Of a stretch of 64,000 bases of DNA, positions 1 through 10,502 are shown piece after piece. The stretch is from the NCBI GenBank assembly GCA_024291935.2, contig CM044315.1:55836385-55900384 (forward strand), read 5' to 3'. Each line of letters opens with the position of its first letter. Within the stretch, counting starts at the first letter, position 1. The notes beneath the pieces are model-generated. The model was not told where the DNA came from. It saw only the letters and a list, made by a program, of their open reading frames with translations, and ran no database searches. A program made the translations under genes and the position numbers. This DNA comes from Okapia johnstoni. Lineage: Eukaryota; Chordata; Mammalia; Artiodactyla; Giraffidae.

Positions 1-384
1 GATTATTGATGAATGATGGGAGAACGTTTACATGCTATTCAATAATACCGTTCGATTATTTCAGCTGAAACAGATCATTGAGAGAACTAAAAATATTATT
101 ATTGGATTTGGGGCACAAAAATCTATTGGTTACTATCTATAATTTAAATATGATATTTTACCTCAATAAACTAATACTTGCAATCAATATGGTCTCTGAT
201 ATTATCCAGAGTCCAGTTTGGAACATTAACTGTTCCCCTTTGAAGGAAAATAGACACTTTGATCCAAGAAAGATAAAAGAGGATCTCAGTCTGAGTTCAA
301 AACTTCAACCCCTGAAGGGGAACTTTTGATTACTTTCTTCATCCTCCAAACCTATTTAGTTCACATTACATAAGAGACCTGAAA

Positions 385-615
385 GGGCTTCCCAGGTGGC
401 TTAGAGTTACAGAATCCACCTGCCAATGCAGGAGACATGGGGTGCTTGATCCCTGTCTGATCCCTGTTTGATCAGGAAGCTCCCCTGGAGAAGAAAATGA
501 CAACCCACTCCAGTATTATTGCCTGGAGAATCCCATGGACAGAGGAGACCGGCAGGCTACAGTCTATCGGGTCACAAAGAGTCAAGCATGACTTAGTGAC
601 TAAACCAAAACAACA
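385..615 (+). mobile_element. Bov-tA SINE
   Basis: A tRNA-Glu-derived ruminant SINE: the head begins GGGCTTCCCAGGTGGC, and the body carries the CCACTCCAGTATT and CACAAAGAGTC blocks. A perfect 11-bp target-site duplication AAGAGACCTGA flanks it (372-382 and 616-626), so both ends are fixed. The region between head and body holds a local repeat of a GATCCCTGT motif. It is non-autonomous and mobilised in trans by BovB, whose tail it shares. Confidence 0.93.
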
Positions 616-888
616 AAGAGACCTGACAACCGGGTCAAAAACACCTACTTGCTTTAGCACAGGGAATAGTAGGATAACAAGACCATAAGACAGACCTTCT
701 CACCCAAGAAATTCATGAAGTTGGACAGGTGATGGTTCAAAGTAGAATTCGTTTATACATAATCCTGACAATTTTGGTGGAACATGTGTTTTCTTAGGTG
801 AAGAATGTTGTACTTATATTCTGACACATCTCCATGGTTCAGGAAAAAAAATGATTTCAGAAAAGAAATAAATAATACAATTAGGCAA

Positions 889-1104
889 ACGGCTGACTCA
901 CTGGAAAAGACCCTGATGCTAGGAAAGATTGAAGGCATGAGGATAGGGGAATGAGAGGAATAGAGGATGAGATGGTTGGATGGCATCACCGAGACGATGG
1001 ACATGAGCTTGAGCAAACTCCAGGAGATGGTGAGGGGCAGGGAGGCCTGGCGTGCTGCAGTCGATGGAGGTGCATACAGACACGAATGAGCGACTAAACA
1101 ACAA
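889..1104 (+). mobile_element. BovB LINE, 3' end only
   Basis: A 5'-truncated BovB copy keeping only the last part of the reverse-transcriptase ORF and the tail. Blocks GGAAAAGACCCTGATGCT, GATGAGATGGTTGGATGGC and GGGAGGCCTGGCGTGCTGC are recognisable. Small indels near 940-960 break the frame, and the tail (GAGCGACTAAACAACAA) is degenerate, so it is an older insertion. Confidence 0.85.
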
Positions 1105-1847
1105 ACGTTTCCATGTCAGTTCTACAGAATCTTTAGTGTGGATAGGTTTTGGTCTCTTGGCTTAATTCATGCTCTTAATTCGGAAGCAGACTAAAAACTC
1201 GGTTTATAATACTTCTGCTTTTGTATGTGTTGCATCAAATTTTTGATTTTCAGAGTTGCAAACGCTGCCATACAATGACTGTTCCATCTCAATACATGAT
1301 GCAACAAACGATCTGCCAACAAAAAGAACAAGAATACACGCCACTTACAAAAAATGAAATGACTGCCATCAGATGTACACATAATCATGACATATCAAAC
1401 TCAAGTTTGAGTCTGTATTAATCATTGTCATATCATAATGGTCTATATCACAGTGTCTGATTAGAAATTACCAAAAGAATATCACTGAAAACTGCAATAA
1501 ATAAATATCCTTGACACTGTGTTAAAAGATGATGAGAGCAGGATTACTTTCCTGTACCTAAATTAAGCAATGTTGAGACAGTGCATGTTTTCCAGTCCAA
1601 TGTTACTACTGAGAACAAACAAAATAAACTTGGTTATAGTTCTAGGAAATACTTGCTTATGAAAGATAATTCTGTGAACTATCTAGAAATTTTATTTGCC
1701 AAGATGAATATATTACTTACCAAAACTTACTTCATTATATCCTCCATGCCAACCTATTCTTCTCCCTGCAGAGCTTGCCTTAAAATCTCAGACAAGACTC
1801 TTAAACCCTAAAAAAGATCTTACCCTGACCTCCTTGTTCTAAACACT

Positions 1848-1988
1848 GCTGCTGGGGCTGCTGCTGCTAAGTTGCTTCAGTTGTGTCCGACTCTTCGCGA
1901 CCCCATGGACTGTAGCCTACCAGGCTCCTCCGTCCATGGGATTTTCCAGGCAAGAGTACTGGAGTGGGGTGCCATTGCCTTCTCCAAC
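1848..1988 (-). mobile_element. Bov-A2-type SINE, partial
   Basis: On the minus strand this matches the Bov-A2 class: the CTGCTGCTGCTAAGT tail, the CCGACTCTTCGCGACCCC body block, and the GGTGCCATTGCCTTCTCC end. Only one of the two Bov-A units remains. Similar AACACT sequence on both sides may be a short target duplication. Confidence 0.85.
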
Positions 1989-2073
1989 ACTAATAAGATC
2001 CTATCTAGGTCATGTTTTATCTTAATGCACTGGGCTTAAGGAACTTCGCTTTGTTTCATCAATACATCTTTTT

Positions 2074-2272
2074 TGTTGTTGTTGTTCAGTTGCTATGTCA
2101 TGTCTAATTCTTTTGTGACCCCATGGACTGTAGCCTGCAAGGCTTCTCTGTCCATGGGATTTCCCAGGCAAGAATACTGGAATGAGCTGTCATCTTCCTG
2201 ATCTAAGTATCAAATCTGAGTCTCCTGCATTGGCAGGCAAATGCTTTATCACTGAGCCACCATGGAAGCCCA
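2074..2272 (-). mobile_element. Bov-tA SINE
   Basis: A complete-looking Bov-tA on the minus strand, read from its tail (TTGTTGTTCAGTTGCT) to its head (CACCATGGAAGCCC). Diverged, with several substitutions in the promoter region. No clear target duplication. Confidence 0.9.
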
Positions 2273-2549
2273 TTGATGTCTTTGCTTATCCTTTAAGAAA
2301 CTTCTTATTAATCTTTTAGAAAATCAACCATCAGCATATTAAAATTATTCTATATAATTAAGTATGGATCATACAAGAAGAAATTAATATACCAGGAAAT
2401 ATGTGATCTTAGGGAAAGGGATTACATAAGGTTAAGAAATCACTGAAGGTAATTCAGAGTAGATATCTACAAATAGTCATAAAAAGGAAGAGAGAAATAG
2501 AACTAACATATATTTGAAAACTCCTTTTGAGAAGAGGTTTAACATTTTA

Positions 2550-2720
2550 CATATACTGTCTCATTTAATTATCAAAACAATTCTATCAATTTTCCAAAAT
2601 TCTAAGCAAGGTGAATTGATGCAATCAAACATTTTGCCTAAGCCATGTGTATTTAGTAACAGAGATGTGATGATAAAATCGGGTTTTCTAACTACTTGTC
2701 ATATAGTAACTATATTACTG
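2550..2720 (-). repeat. MIR SINE relic
   Basis: An ancient mammalian tRNA-derived SINE recognised from the block CATATACTGTCTCATTTAA followed by sequence resembling the reversed MIR core. Strongly diverged. Confidence 0.5.
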
Positions 2721-3268
2721 TTTTCCTGCTCTGTTCTGTAATACTGAATTATTTACTTAGAAATAACCTCAAGACTATGAACAATATTAGTCTTTTAAAT
2801 CTGAAATGCAAAAGAAAGGACCATTTTAATAGAAAATATAATCAACTACAGCAGACTCAAGGAAGAATTAGAAAACCTAAATTTATTTAGGACTATTAAA
2901 GACATTCAACCAGTAGTCTGAAACCTACTCCCATGCCACAATATGAAACAAAAAGAGACTGCTACAAAAACCCCCAAGTCTAGATGGTTTGAAAAACCTA
3001 AATCTACCTAGCACAAATGATTCTAGAGAAATGAAAGAAAGGAAAAGAAAGAGAAAAAAGTGAATTGGTAGGGAATGTGGAAGAGAAACAGGGCAGAAGA
3101 AGGAAGAGAAAAGAAAGAGAATGTTCCCCAAGTAATATGAAGTCACTGTAAACTTTATGTCAAAGAATAAGACAAGGGCAATATGAGAGAAGAAAATTGA
3201 AATCGAATTTCATTTGTAAACATAGTTGAAATATCATGAATAAAATATTAGCGAGCTAAATCCAGTCA

Positions 3269-4635
3269 GCAGTGGCCACAGGACTGGAAAAGGTCAGTTT
3301 TCGTTCCAATCCCAAAGAAGGGCAATGCCAAAGAACACTCAAACTACCGCACAATTGCACTCGTCTCACACGCTAGTAAAGTAATGCTCAAAATTCTCCA
3401 AGCCAGGCTTCAGCAATACGTGAACCGTGAACTTCCAGATGTTCAAGCTGGTTTTAGAAAAGGCAGAGGAACCAGAGATCAAATTGCCAATATCCACTGG
3501 ATCATCAAAAAAAGCAAGAGAGTTCCAGAAAAACATCTATTTCTGCTTTATTGACTATGCCAAAGCCTTTGACTGTGTGGATCACAATAAACTATGGAAA
3601 ATTCTGAAAGAGATGGGAATACCAGACCATATGACCTGTCTCTTGAGAAACCTGTATGCAAGTCAGGAAGCAACAGTTAGAACTGGACATGGAACAACAG
3701 ACTGGTTCCAAATAGGAAAAGGAGTACGTCAAGGCTGTATATTGCCACCCTGCTTATTTAACTTATATGCAGAGTACATCATGAGAACCGCTGGGCTGGA
3801 AGAAACACAAGCTGGAATCAAGATTGCCAGGAGAAATATCAATAACCTCAGATATGCAGATGACACCACCCTTATGGCAGAAAGTGAAGAAGAACTAAAG
3901 AGCCTCTTGATGAAAGTGAAAGAGGAGAGTGAAAAAGTTGGCTTAAAGCTCAACATTCAGAAAACTAAGATCATGGCATCTGGTCCCATCACTTCTTGGG
4001 AAATAGATGGGGAAACAGCAGAAACAGTGTCAGACTTTATTTTTTTGGGGCTGCAAAGTCACTGCTGATGGTGATTGCAGCCATGAAATTAAAAAATGCT
4101 TACTCCTTGGAAGGAAGGTTATGGCCAAGCTAGACAGCATATTTAAAAGCAGAGACATTACTTTGCCAACAAAAGTCCATCTAGTCAAGGCTATGGTTTT
4201 TCCAGTGGTCATGTATGGATGTGAGAGTTGGACGATGAAGAAAGCTGAGCGCCGAAGAATTGATGCTTTTGAACTGTGGTGTTGGAGAAGATTCTTGAGA
4301 GTCCCTTGGACTGCAAGAAGATCCAATCAATCCATCCTAAAGGAGATCAATCCTGGGTGTTCATTGGAAGGACTGATGTTGAAGCTGAAATTCCAATACT
4401 TTGGCCACCTCATGCGAAGAGTTGACTCATTGGAAAAGACCCTAATGCTGGGTAGGATTGGGGGCAGGAGGAGAAGGGGACAACAGAGGATGAGATGGTT
4501 GGATGGCATCACTGACTCGATGGACATGGGTTTGGGTAGACTCCGGGAGTTGGTGATGGACAGAGAGGCCTGGCATGCTGCAATTCATGGGGTCTCAAAG
4601 AGTCGGACATGACTGAGCGACTGAACTGAACTGAT
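3269..4635 (+). mobile_element. BovB LINE, 5'-truncated RT half
   Basis: About 1.37 kb of the RTE-class BovB retrotransposon, from just upstream of the reverse transcriptase to the (ACTGA)n tail. The endonuclease domain is absent. A 9-bp target duplication with one mismatch (ATCCAGTCA at 3260-3268, ATCCTGTCA at 4636-4644) fits insertion into the surrounding L1. It shares diagnostic bases with the copies at 53070 and 56295 (GGGTAGGATTGGGGGC and TTTGGGTAGACTCCGGGAG), suggesting one young subfamily. Confidence 0.93.
3427..4612 (+). pseudogene. BovB reverse transcriptase, frameshifted
   Basis: Remains of the BovB polyprotein, which copies BovB RNA at the nicked target. The first open frame (3427-4068, 213 codons) has RT motif A (FIDYAKAFD, residues 41-49), motif B (GVRQGC, 99-104) and the catalytic YADD (143-146). 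Its first 25 or so codons are out of frame because of an extra A in the A-run near 3508. A second frameshift (an extra G near 4047-4050) throws the rest into another frame (4007-4612), which carries the conserved YGCESW and WCWRRF blocks of the C-terminal part. With two frameshifts and no endonuclease domain it is inactive. Confidence 0.9.
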
Positions 4636-5056
4636 ATCCTGTCAACGTAAATATTTATGTATTCTTGATCAATACACACTCATTCCAAGAATGCATGGTT
4701 GGTTTAACTTTAATCAATCTATTACTGTAAATTCCCTAATGAACCTATTAAAGGAGAAAACCATATGACTACTTCAATAGGTGCAAAAACTTTTAGATGA
4801 ATTTCAAAGTTTAGATTTTCGTGTCAACATAACAGTTTAAATACCAAAATTTCTTTAACCTGAGTAAAGTACCTACACAATATCTTCAGCAAACCTCATA
4901 CTTTACAATAAAATTAAACATCAGAAATAGTTTCTCTATATTCAGAGACAAACAAAAAATACATCCATTGTCAACATTTGTATTTAACATTGTACCAGAG
5001 CACCTAAGAAGCCCATAATAAGGAAACAAATACCTGAAAGATTCTACAAGTTCTTT

Positions 5057-5277
5057 GAGCTTCCCAGATGATGTAGTGGTAAAGAGTCTGCCTGCCAATG
5101 CAGGAGATGCAGAAGACATAGGTTCGATCCCTGGGTTGGGAAGATTCCCTGGAGCAGGAAATGGCAACCCGCTCTAGTATTCTTGCTTGGATAATTCCAC
5201 AGACAGAGGAGCCTCGTGGACTACAGTCCATGGGGTCACAAAGAGTCAGACACGAGTGAGTGACTGAACACAGCACA
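5057..5277 (+). mobile_element. Bov-tA SINE
   Basis: Full-length Bov-tA with head GCTTCCCAGATGATG, a B-box-like GGTTCGATCCC and the body GGAAATGGCAACCCGC. It sits at the edge of the old L1; TTCTTT on both sides may mark a weak target duplication. Confidence 0.92.
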
Positions 5278-5338
5278 GAAATTCTTTAGATTATCACAGC
5301 CTTTCTTCCTCCTACAAAAGTTATTTTTATAGGAAGAT

Positions 5339-5386
5339 ATATACATGTATATATCTGAACTGAACTGAACTGAATATACATGTATA
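5339..5386 (+). mobile_element. 22-bp BovB-tail insertion with 13-bp TSD
   Basis: A perfect 13-bp direct repeat ATATACATGTATA (5339-5351 and 5374-5386) flanks only 22 bp. That insert is TATC followed by the repeating TGAAC tail motif that ends BovB and its SINEs. It reads as a target-primed insertion in which reverse transcription stopped within the tail. The AT-rich context could also produce direct repeats by slippage, but the tail motif between them argues for insertion. Confidence 0.7.
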
Positions 5387-5869
5387 CATCACTTATGTAT
5401 ACATATATGTATATTTATATGTGTGCATGTTCATGGGTAATATTAGTTATTTAAGGAGCAGATATTCTAAAGTTTAACTGAACTTTACTCTCTCTCCTTT
5501 TGCCTCTGTAAAAAAAAAATGCAAGCTTACTACCAGAAAAACTGTCATATACCAGGAACAGAAAAGTAATCAATAGATTCAGAGTATAAGATAAATAAAT
5601 AGAATCATATACTTGGTTGCATGGCCTGAAAACATGAAGCTGGTCATTTTTTTCCCCCCAAGAAATGCATAACTGTACACTTTTCCTGGGTAGTACTGAA
5701 TGGATGCACAGTAGATTCTTTCAAACTAGTAAGCTCAGCATGTACTCATTTATTCAATCACTCAACAAATATGTCTTAAAGAAAGCCTACCACTTAAAGT
5801 GATTAATTAACCCCACATACTAGGGAACTTGTTTTAATCTATTTTCTAATATCTGTTTTCTAATATTGC

Positions 5870-6545
5870 ATGGTTTGTGGAGATCCAATGATCTCTAAAA
5901 TTTATTCATCTTCTAACTGCAAATTTGTACCATATGACCAACATCTCCCCAATTTCTCCATCTTCCAGTCCCTGGTAATTACCGTTGTACAATGCTTTTG
6001 TGGTTCACCTATATTAGATTCCACATATAAGCAATTTCATATAGCGTTTGTTGTTCTCTGTCTGACTTACCTAACTTTGCCACAAGTGGCAGGATTTCTG
6101 TCTTTCTTATTGTTGATAAATATTATATATATGATATATAAATTGTATATATATATTTCTTTACCCATTCATTCATTGACATATCTTGGCTTCATTCATT
6201 GGTTTCATTCATTCATTGACATATCTTAGGTTGTTTTCATATCTTGGCTATGGTAAATAATCTGTTAGAATGGTTACCATCAAGAAGACTAGAGATAGGT
6301 AGTGGTGAGAACATTAAGAACAGGGAACCCTTATACACTGGGTTAGTGGGAAGGTAAGTTGATTTAACCACTATGGAAAACAGTATGGGGGTTCCTCAAA
6401 ATATTAAAAATATAACTATCATATCATATATATATACACCTCTAGGTATATATCCACAATAAATAAAAACAGGGTACTGAAAAACTATCTGCACTCCCAT
6501 GTTTATCACAACATTATTCATAATAGCCAAGATATGACAAACTAT
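5870..6545 (-). mobile_element. Ancient L1 with 5' inversion
   Basis: From 5870 to about 6265 the plus strand reads as the reverse complement of the L1M ORF2 end and 3' region (CCATCTTCCAGTCCCTGG, GATTCCACATATAAGC, CATATCTTGGCTATGG). From about 6289 to 6540 the plus strand reads sense L1 ORF2 (AAACAGTATGGGGGTTCCTC, CACTCCCATGTTTATC, AATAGCCAAGATATG). Both parts contain the same AATAGCCAAGATATG site, as expected of a minus-strand L1 whose 5' part was inverted by twin priming. Confidence 0.75.
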
Positions 6546-7207
6546 TTTTAAAATAAATATGAATAATGTATGATGTATATTTTATCTTTTATTTCTTTAA
6601 TTACATTAGTTTGATAGGTAATAGATGGATATTGCTAATTTTCACACAAACTCTTTGGTTGTTTTCCTTGAGCAAACATTGTACTTTCGCTTTGGGTTAT
6701 CTTAAAAATACAAAAGTAGAAAAACTATTGCATTACAATGTTGCCTGTAAAATAAGTTCCAGTAGAAAAATTCCAATTATTTTCGTTACACAAGTATTTC
6801 AGTTTGGACAAAAAGATAAAAAATTTACTCAACATTTTTGTCAAAACTACAAAGTTATTTAATTTTTTTCAAGTAAAGTTGGGTAAATTTTAATGCATAT
6901 CATAATTCACAACAGATTTAGTATCTCACTTAAGTTGCATGAGTATTTCTTCATCTGAAACAGCTTAAATATTATCTAGAGTTGCTCTTCAGGAGGATTT
7001 GTTCATAACAACTAACCATACAGTTAATTTTGTAGACAAGGTAGTCATTTCTGCTAGATGCTCATCTTTCCCAGCATTGCTGACTTGGTCAGCAGGCTGT
7101 TTTGTTTTTTTCCTGTATGCAACTGAGTATCTGCAGGAACACTGTGAACCTCAGGACTCCCTTCTAGTGGGCCAACAAAGTTACTTAATTTAAAAATATA
7201 CAAAGTT
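6546..7207. other. AT-rich stretch, nothing recognised
   Basis: No gene, motif-bearing frame or repeat was recognised. Short open frames here are rich in Phe, Ile and Lys, as expected of AT-rich non-coding DNA. Confidence 0.5.
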
Positions 7208-7220
7208 ACATTACTTGGCT

Positions 7221-7405
7221 GGGCTCAGTCTGTCCAACTCTTTGTGATCCCATGCATTATAACCCACCAGGCTCCTCTGTCCATGGGGATTCTCCAGGCA
7301 AAAATACTGGAGTAGGTTGCCATGCCCTCCTCTAGAGGATCTTCCCAACCAGGGATTGAACGTAGGTCTCCCACATTGCAGATGGATTCTTTACCATCTG
7401 AGCCC
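7221..7405 (-). mobile_element. Bov-tA SINE
   Basis: Minus-strand Bov-tA bounded by a perfect 13-bp target duplication ACATTACTTGGCT (7208-7220 and 7406-7418). The head and tail are slightly trimmed. The intact duplication suggests a fairly recent insertion. Confidence 0.94.
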
Positions 7406-7418
7406 ACATTACTTGGCT

Positions 7419-8254
7419 ACACATACCATTTATGCTATTATCTCTGATTTCTCCTTTTTTGATCTTATTGTTATTTATTTTAGATTCCTATAATTACTAC
7501 TTTGTCTCATCAATTCAATGCACCAATTATTATTTTCATAATACATTCCATAATTATTTAAAAGCAGTTTTAACATCATTCTCTTTCATGTAGTCTTTTA
7601 GTAAAGATTAATCATATTCACTAAGCTTAAAGCAAACACTAAAGTTATTTAAGATGGTGAATGTCAAGACACTTCCCACTCTACAGTCCTCAATTTTACT
7701 TCTCCAGTCAGCTTTTCTTTTACATTTACTTCAATCTTCAGTTAAGTGTCTGCCTATACTGTTAGATCTATTGGACTCCTGTGATCATACTTAAACTTAA
7801 AAAATCTGTCTTGCTTCTAGGGTCTCAGATGTCAGTGGCTGCACTGTAACAATTCCAAAGTATCCTGAGAGAGGTGATCACAGCAATTGCAGCCATAAAG
7901 TTAAAAGAGGAAAAGTGTAATTTGAATTCTATGGACACCAGGGAATAAGAATGTACAATAGATAATAGAATTCTTAGGCTGGCAGAGAGTGAGCCTTTCC
8001 TTCACCCTTCACCCAGAAAATATAAAATGATACATCGTTTCAACAGAGCCACAAATTAAGCATGTAGAGCAATGTTATTCCAGAATTTTATGATTCAGAG
8101 TATAGATGAAAACTACCACAACAGCTGGACTATGTGTAAAAACACATACTTACAACAACTTGAAATGACCATCTCAAAGATCTTTGTAGACCACACAATG
8201 AATATGTAAGACTATCTAGTTTTCAAAATCAACATAAAATTAGCTGACAAAGCT
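7419..8254. other. Mostly unassigned DNA
   Basis: No gene seen. A short stretch near 7874-7912 (TTGCAGCCATAAAGTTAAAA) resembles the GACTGCAGCCATGAAATTAA block of BovB and may be a small old fragment. The rest is unassigned AT-rich sequence. Confidence 0.4.
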
Positions 8255-8490
8255 TGGTTGTTAACACAGGCTTTATGGCCAGACTGCTTAGGTACACTTT
8301 GTGGCTCTTCTCCATTTTACCCCTGTACCCATAGTAAGTCACTTAGAATCACTATGTATATCAGTTTCCAGATCTGTAAAATATGTATATTAGTACCACT
8401 GACCTGACAGGGCTGTTATAAGAATTAAATGTGTTACTAAATAAAAATATTTAAAATAGTACTTGACACGTTGTAAGTACCTCTAAAAGG
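8255..8490 (+). repeat. MIR SINE relic
   Basis: Sense MIR: GCCAGACTGCTTAGG, then CAGTTTCCAGATCTGTAAAA, GGGCTGTTATAAGAATTAAA and AATAGTACTTGACACG in the right order and spacing. One of the better-preserved MIR copies here. Confidence 0.75.
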
Positions 8491-8702
8491 TTAACTATTA
8501 CAAACGTTAGTTTTTATGTCACTAAGTATAAATGAGTTAAATCCTCTTATACTGCAAAGACTCTCAGACTTGACTGTTAAACAAAGTCAAAATATAAGTT
8601 AATTTATAAGAACTGCATTCAAAAAAATGACAGGAAAGGATTAAAAGTAAAGTGTTAGTCAGAAATAAACCAGCAAACATGAACCAAAAAAAAAAAAGAT
8701 AT

Positions 8703-8842
8703 TAAAATTTTTATTTATTTATTTTTTGGCCATGCAGCTTGCAGGATGCCAGTTCCCCAACCAGGGATCAAACCCTTGCCCCCTGCAGTGGAAGTGAAGA
8801 GTCCTAAACACTGGACTGCCAGAGAATTCCCCTAAAAATCAT
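8703..8842 (-). mobile_element. CHR SINE
   Basis: A cetartiodactyl tRNA-derived SINE on the minus strand. TTTTTTGGCCATGCAGC is the reversed tail, TTCCCCAACCAGGGATCAAA the B-box region, and GGACTGCCAGAGAATTCCC the reversed head. Diverged relative to the Bov-tA copies. Confidence 0.85.
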
Positions 8843-9379
8843 TTTAAAACAAGTAGCTTTAAATTGGACAGATATGGCGATTTAACTTTGACAAAAGGTA
8901 TAATGCATAATCATAAAGCTTTATGTAATAAAAAATAGGGTATTAAAATATGCAGAAATGTTAAAAACACAAAAATAAAATAATGGAATCATAATAAATG
9001 ATGTAACCCAATTTTAGAAAATTATTCCAAAATAAATTTTAAAAAAGTAATAAAATTTGAAGACTAAGTTCTTGTTGATTTAATAGTTGCAAGTCAAACT
9101 CGGTAAATTATGGAAACTCCATGCTTAAATAATTACAGAGGTTTTAATATACTGTCAGATATTATCCCACAAAGACAACCCTAACAAGTTATTAGAAGAA
9201 CAAAGTGTAAACGCTCTATCTCTGTGATTTCATTGCATGAAAACTGTAAAGCAATAATACAAATAAGAAAGAAAAGCTCTCTATTTGGAAATTACAAAAA
9301 CACCCTACTTAATTCTTAGGTTAGAGAGAACATTACGATAGGCACTTGAAACTACTTAATAAAATTAAAGCCTTAAAAT

Positions 9380-9505
9380 TATGTATTTATTCATTAATTT
9401 CATATATATTCACTATTCTAGTCACTGAGTTTCCAGTGGTAAACAAGAAAAACAGTTCTTGCTTAGCTGGCTTGCAGTTTTGTTGGGGAAGGGAAAGAAG
9501 CACTT
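9380..9505 (-). repeat. L2 LINE 3'-end relic
   Basis: Resembles the reversed L2 3' end: a TATTCACTATTCTAGTCACTG block, then CCAGTGGTAAACAAG and CTTGCAGTTTTGTTGGGG. Heavily diverged. Confidence 0.5.
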
Positions 9506-9796
9506 ACTCATTAACTCACTCACTCAATAAATCAGTAAGTTATCAAATAACCAAAACGGGGAAAACCCTGAGACAAGCAAGAACAAAATATAATAATAAA
9601 TAAAAAAGTAATTTGGAGTGCCAAAAGTTATAAAAGAGAAAAATAAATGTAAAACAGTTTCTTGAAAAAAAAAATTAGTGAAGTGGGATTTCACATAGTA
9701 ATCATGTAAAAAAGATTATTCAAAAGTATGCAAAGTTAAGAATGAATGATATAGAAAATTTTAAATGTTATAAGGGAATACTTGGCCCTCAATTAT

Positions 9797-9946
9797 TAAT
9801 TCAACAAATATTTATAGACTATAGACTACATCTCAGGTACTGTGCTAGAGTTGAGGATAAAATGGTGAGCAAAACTGCCTTCTTTCCTCACATAGCTTGA
9901 AGTCTAGTGTGGGGGTCTACAAAAAGTATCCAGGTAAGTAAAATAT
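9797..9946 (-). repeat. L2 LINE 3'-end relic
   Basis: Reversed L2 3' end: TTCAACAAATATTTATAG, GTACTGTGCTAGAGTTGAGG, GGTGAGCAAAACTGCC and GAAGTCTAGTGTGGGGG appear in consensus order. Probably the 3' end of the longer minus-strand L2 relic that resumes after the SINE at 9956-10182. Confidence 0.65.
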
Positions 9947-9955
9947 AATGTAATA

Positions 9956-10182
9956 ACTGCTTGCACTCTAAGTCACTTCAGCCATGTCCCATTCTTTTGC
10001 AACCCCAGGAACAGTAGCCTACTAGGCTTCTCTGTCCATGGGATTCTCCAGTCAAGAATACAGGAGTGGATTGCCATGCCCTCCTCCAAGGGATCATCTA
10101 GACCCAGGTATTGAACTCACACTTGTTAAGTTTCCTGCATTGCCAGGTAAGCACTTTACTGCTAGCACAACCTGGAAAGCCC
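9956..10182 (-). mobile_element. Bov-tA SINE
   Basis: Minus-strand Bov-tA inside the L2 relic, flanked by a perfect 9-bp target duplication AATGTAATA (9947-9955 and 10183-10191). Diverged in the promoter half. Confidence 0.9.
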
Positions 10183-10423
10183 AATGTAATATGTACTGGA
10201 GAGATAACCACCTAAGAACGGCCACTCACTTCATCTTTGAAATTCAAGGTAGCATTACAGGAAGAAATGCATGAGGTTCTGCCAGAGGTAAAAGCTTACA
10301 GAAAGTATGTAAGGTTAGAGAGAACATATTTTATTAGATAATCTAAACAAGATTATGACTTCCTGGTGCAGAGAGAAGAAAAATATTAAGAAGGAAAAAA
10401 GAGGCTTTATTGAAAGCAGAGGT

Positions 10424-10502
10424 GAATCAAAAGGTCTGTGGAAGCCACAGCAAAGGTTTTGAATTTTAACCTTTGCTGTGGCTTCCACAGACCTTTTGAT
10501 TC
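10424..10502. repeat. Perfect 35-bp inverted repeat (hairpin)
   Basis: Two fully complementary 35-bp arms (10424-10458 and 10468-10502) are separated by a 9-nt spacer TTGAATTTT. The left arm begins GAATCAAAAGGTCTGTGG; the right arm is its exact reverse complement. The left arm and spacer resemble the L2 sequence expected at this point, while the right arm looks like an added inverted copy. The RNA from either strand would fold into a 79-nt hairpin. Confidence 0.95.

Larger units (their letters stand above)
2870..5050 (+). mobile_element. Old L1 ORF2 relic, split by BovB
   Basis: Fragments in L1 ORF2 order lie on either side of the BovB copy at 3269-4635. Left part (about 2870-3268): a degenerate version of the L1 AAGTCTAGATGGTTT block, then AATATTAGCGAGCTAAATCC. 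Right part (from 4636): the CATTCCAAGAATGCATGGTTGG and AACCATATGACTACTTC blocks of the reverse-transcriptase region, running to about 5050. No open frame survives. The order of the pieces shows that BovB inserted into a pre-existing L1. Confidence 0.65.

Noticed and set aside
5870..6229. 119-codon hydrophobic frame
   Set aside because: It lies antisense to L1 3' sequence; apparent membrane-like segments come from T-rich DNA.
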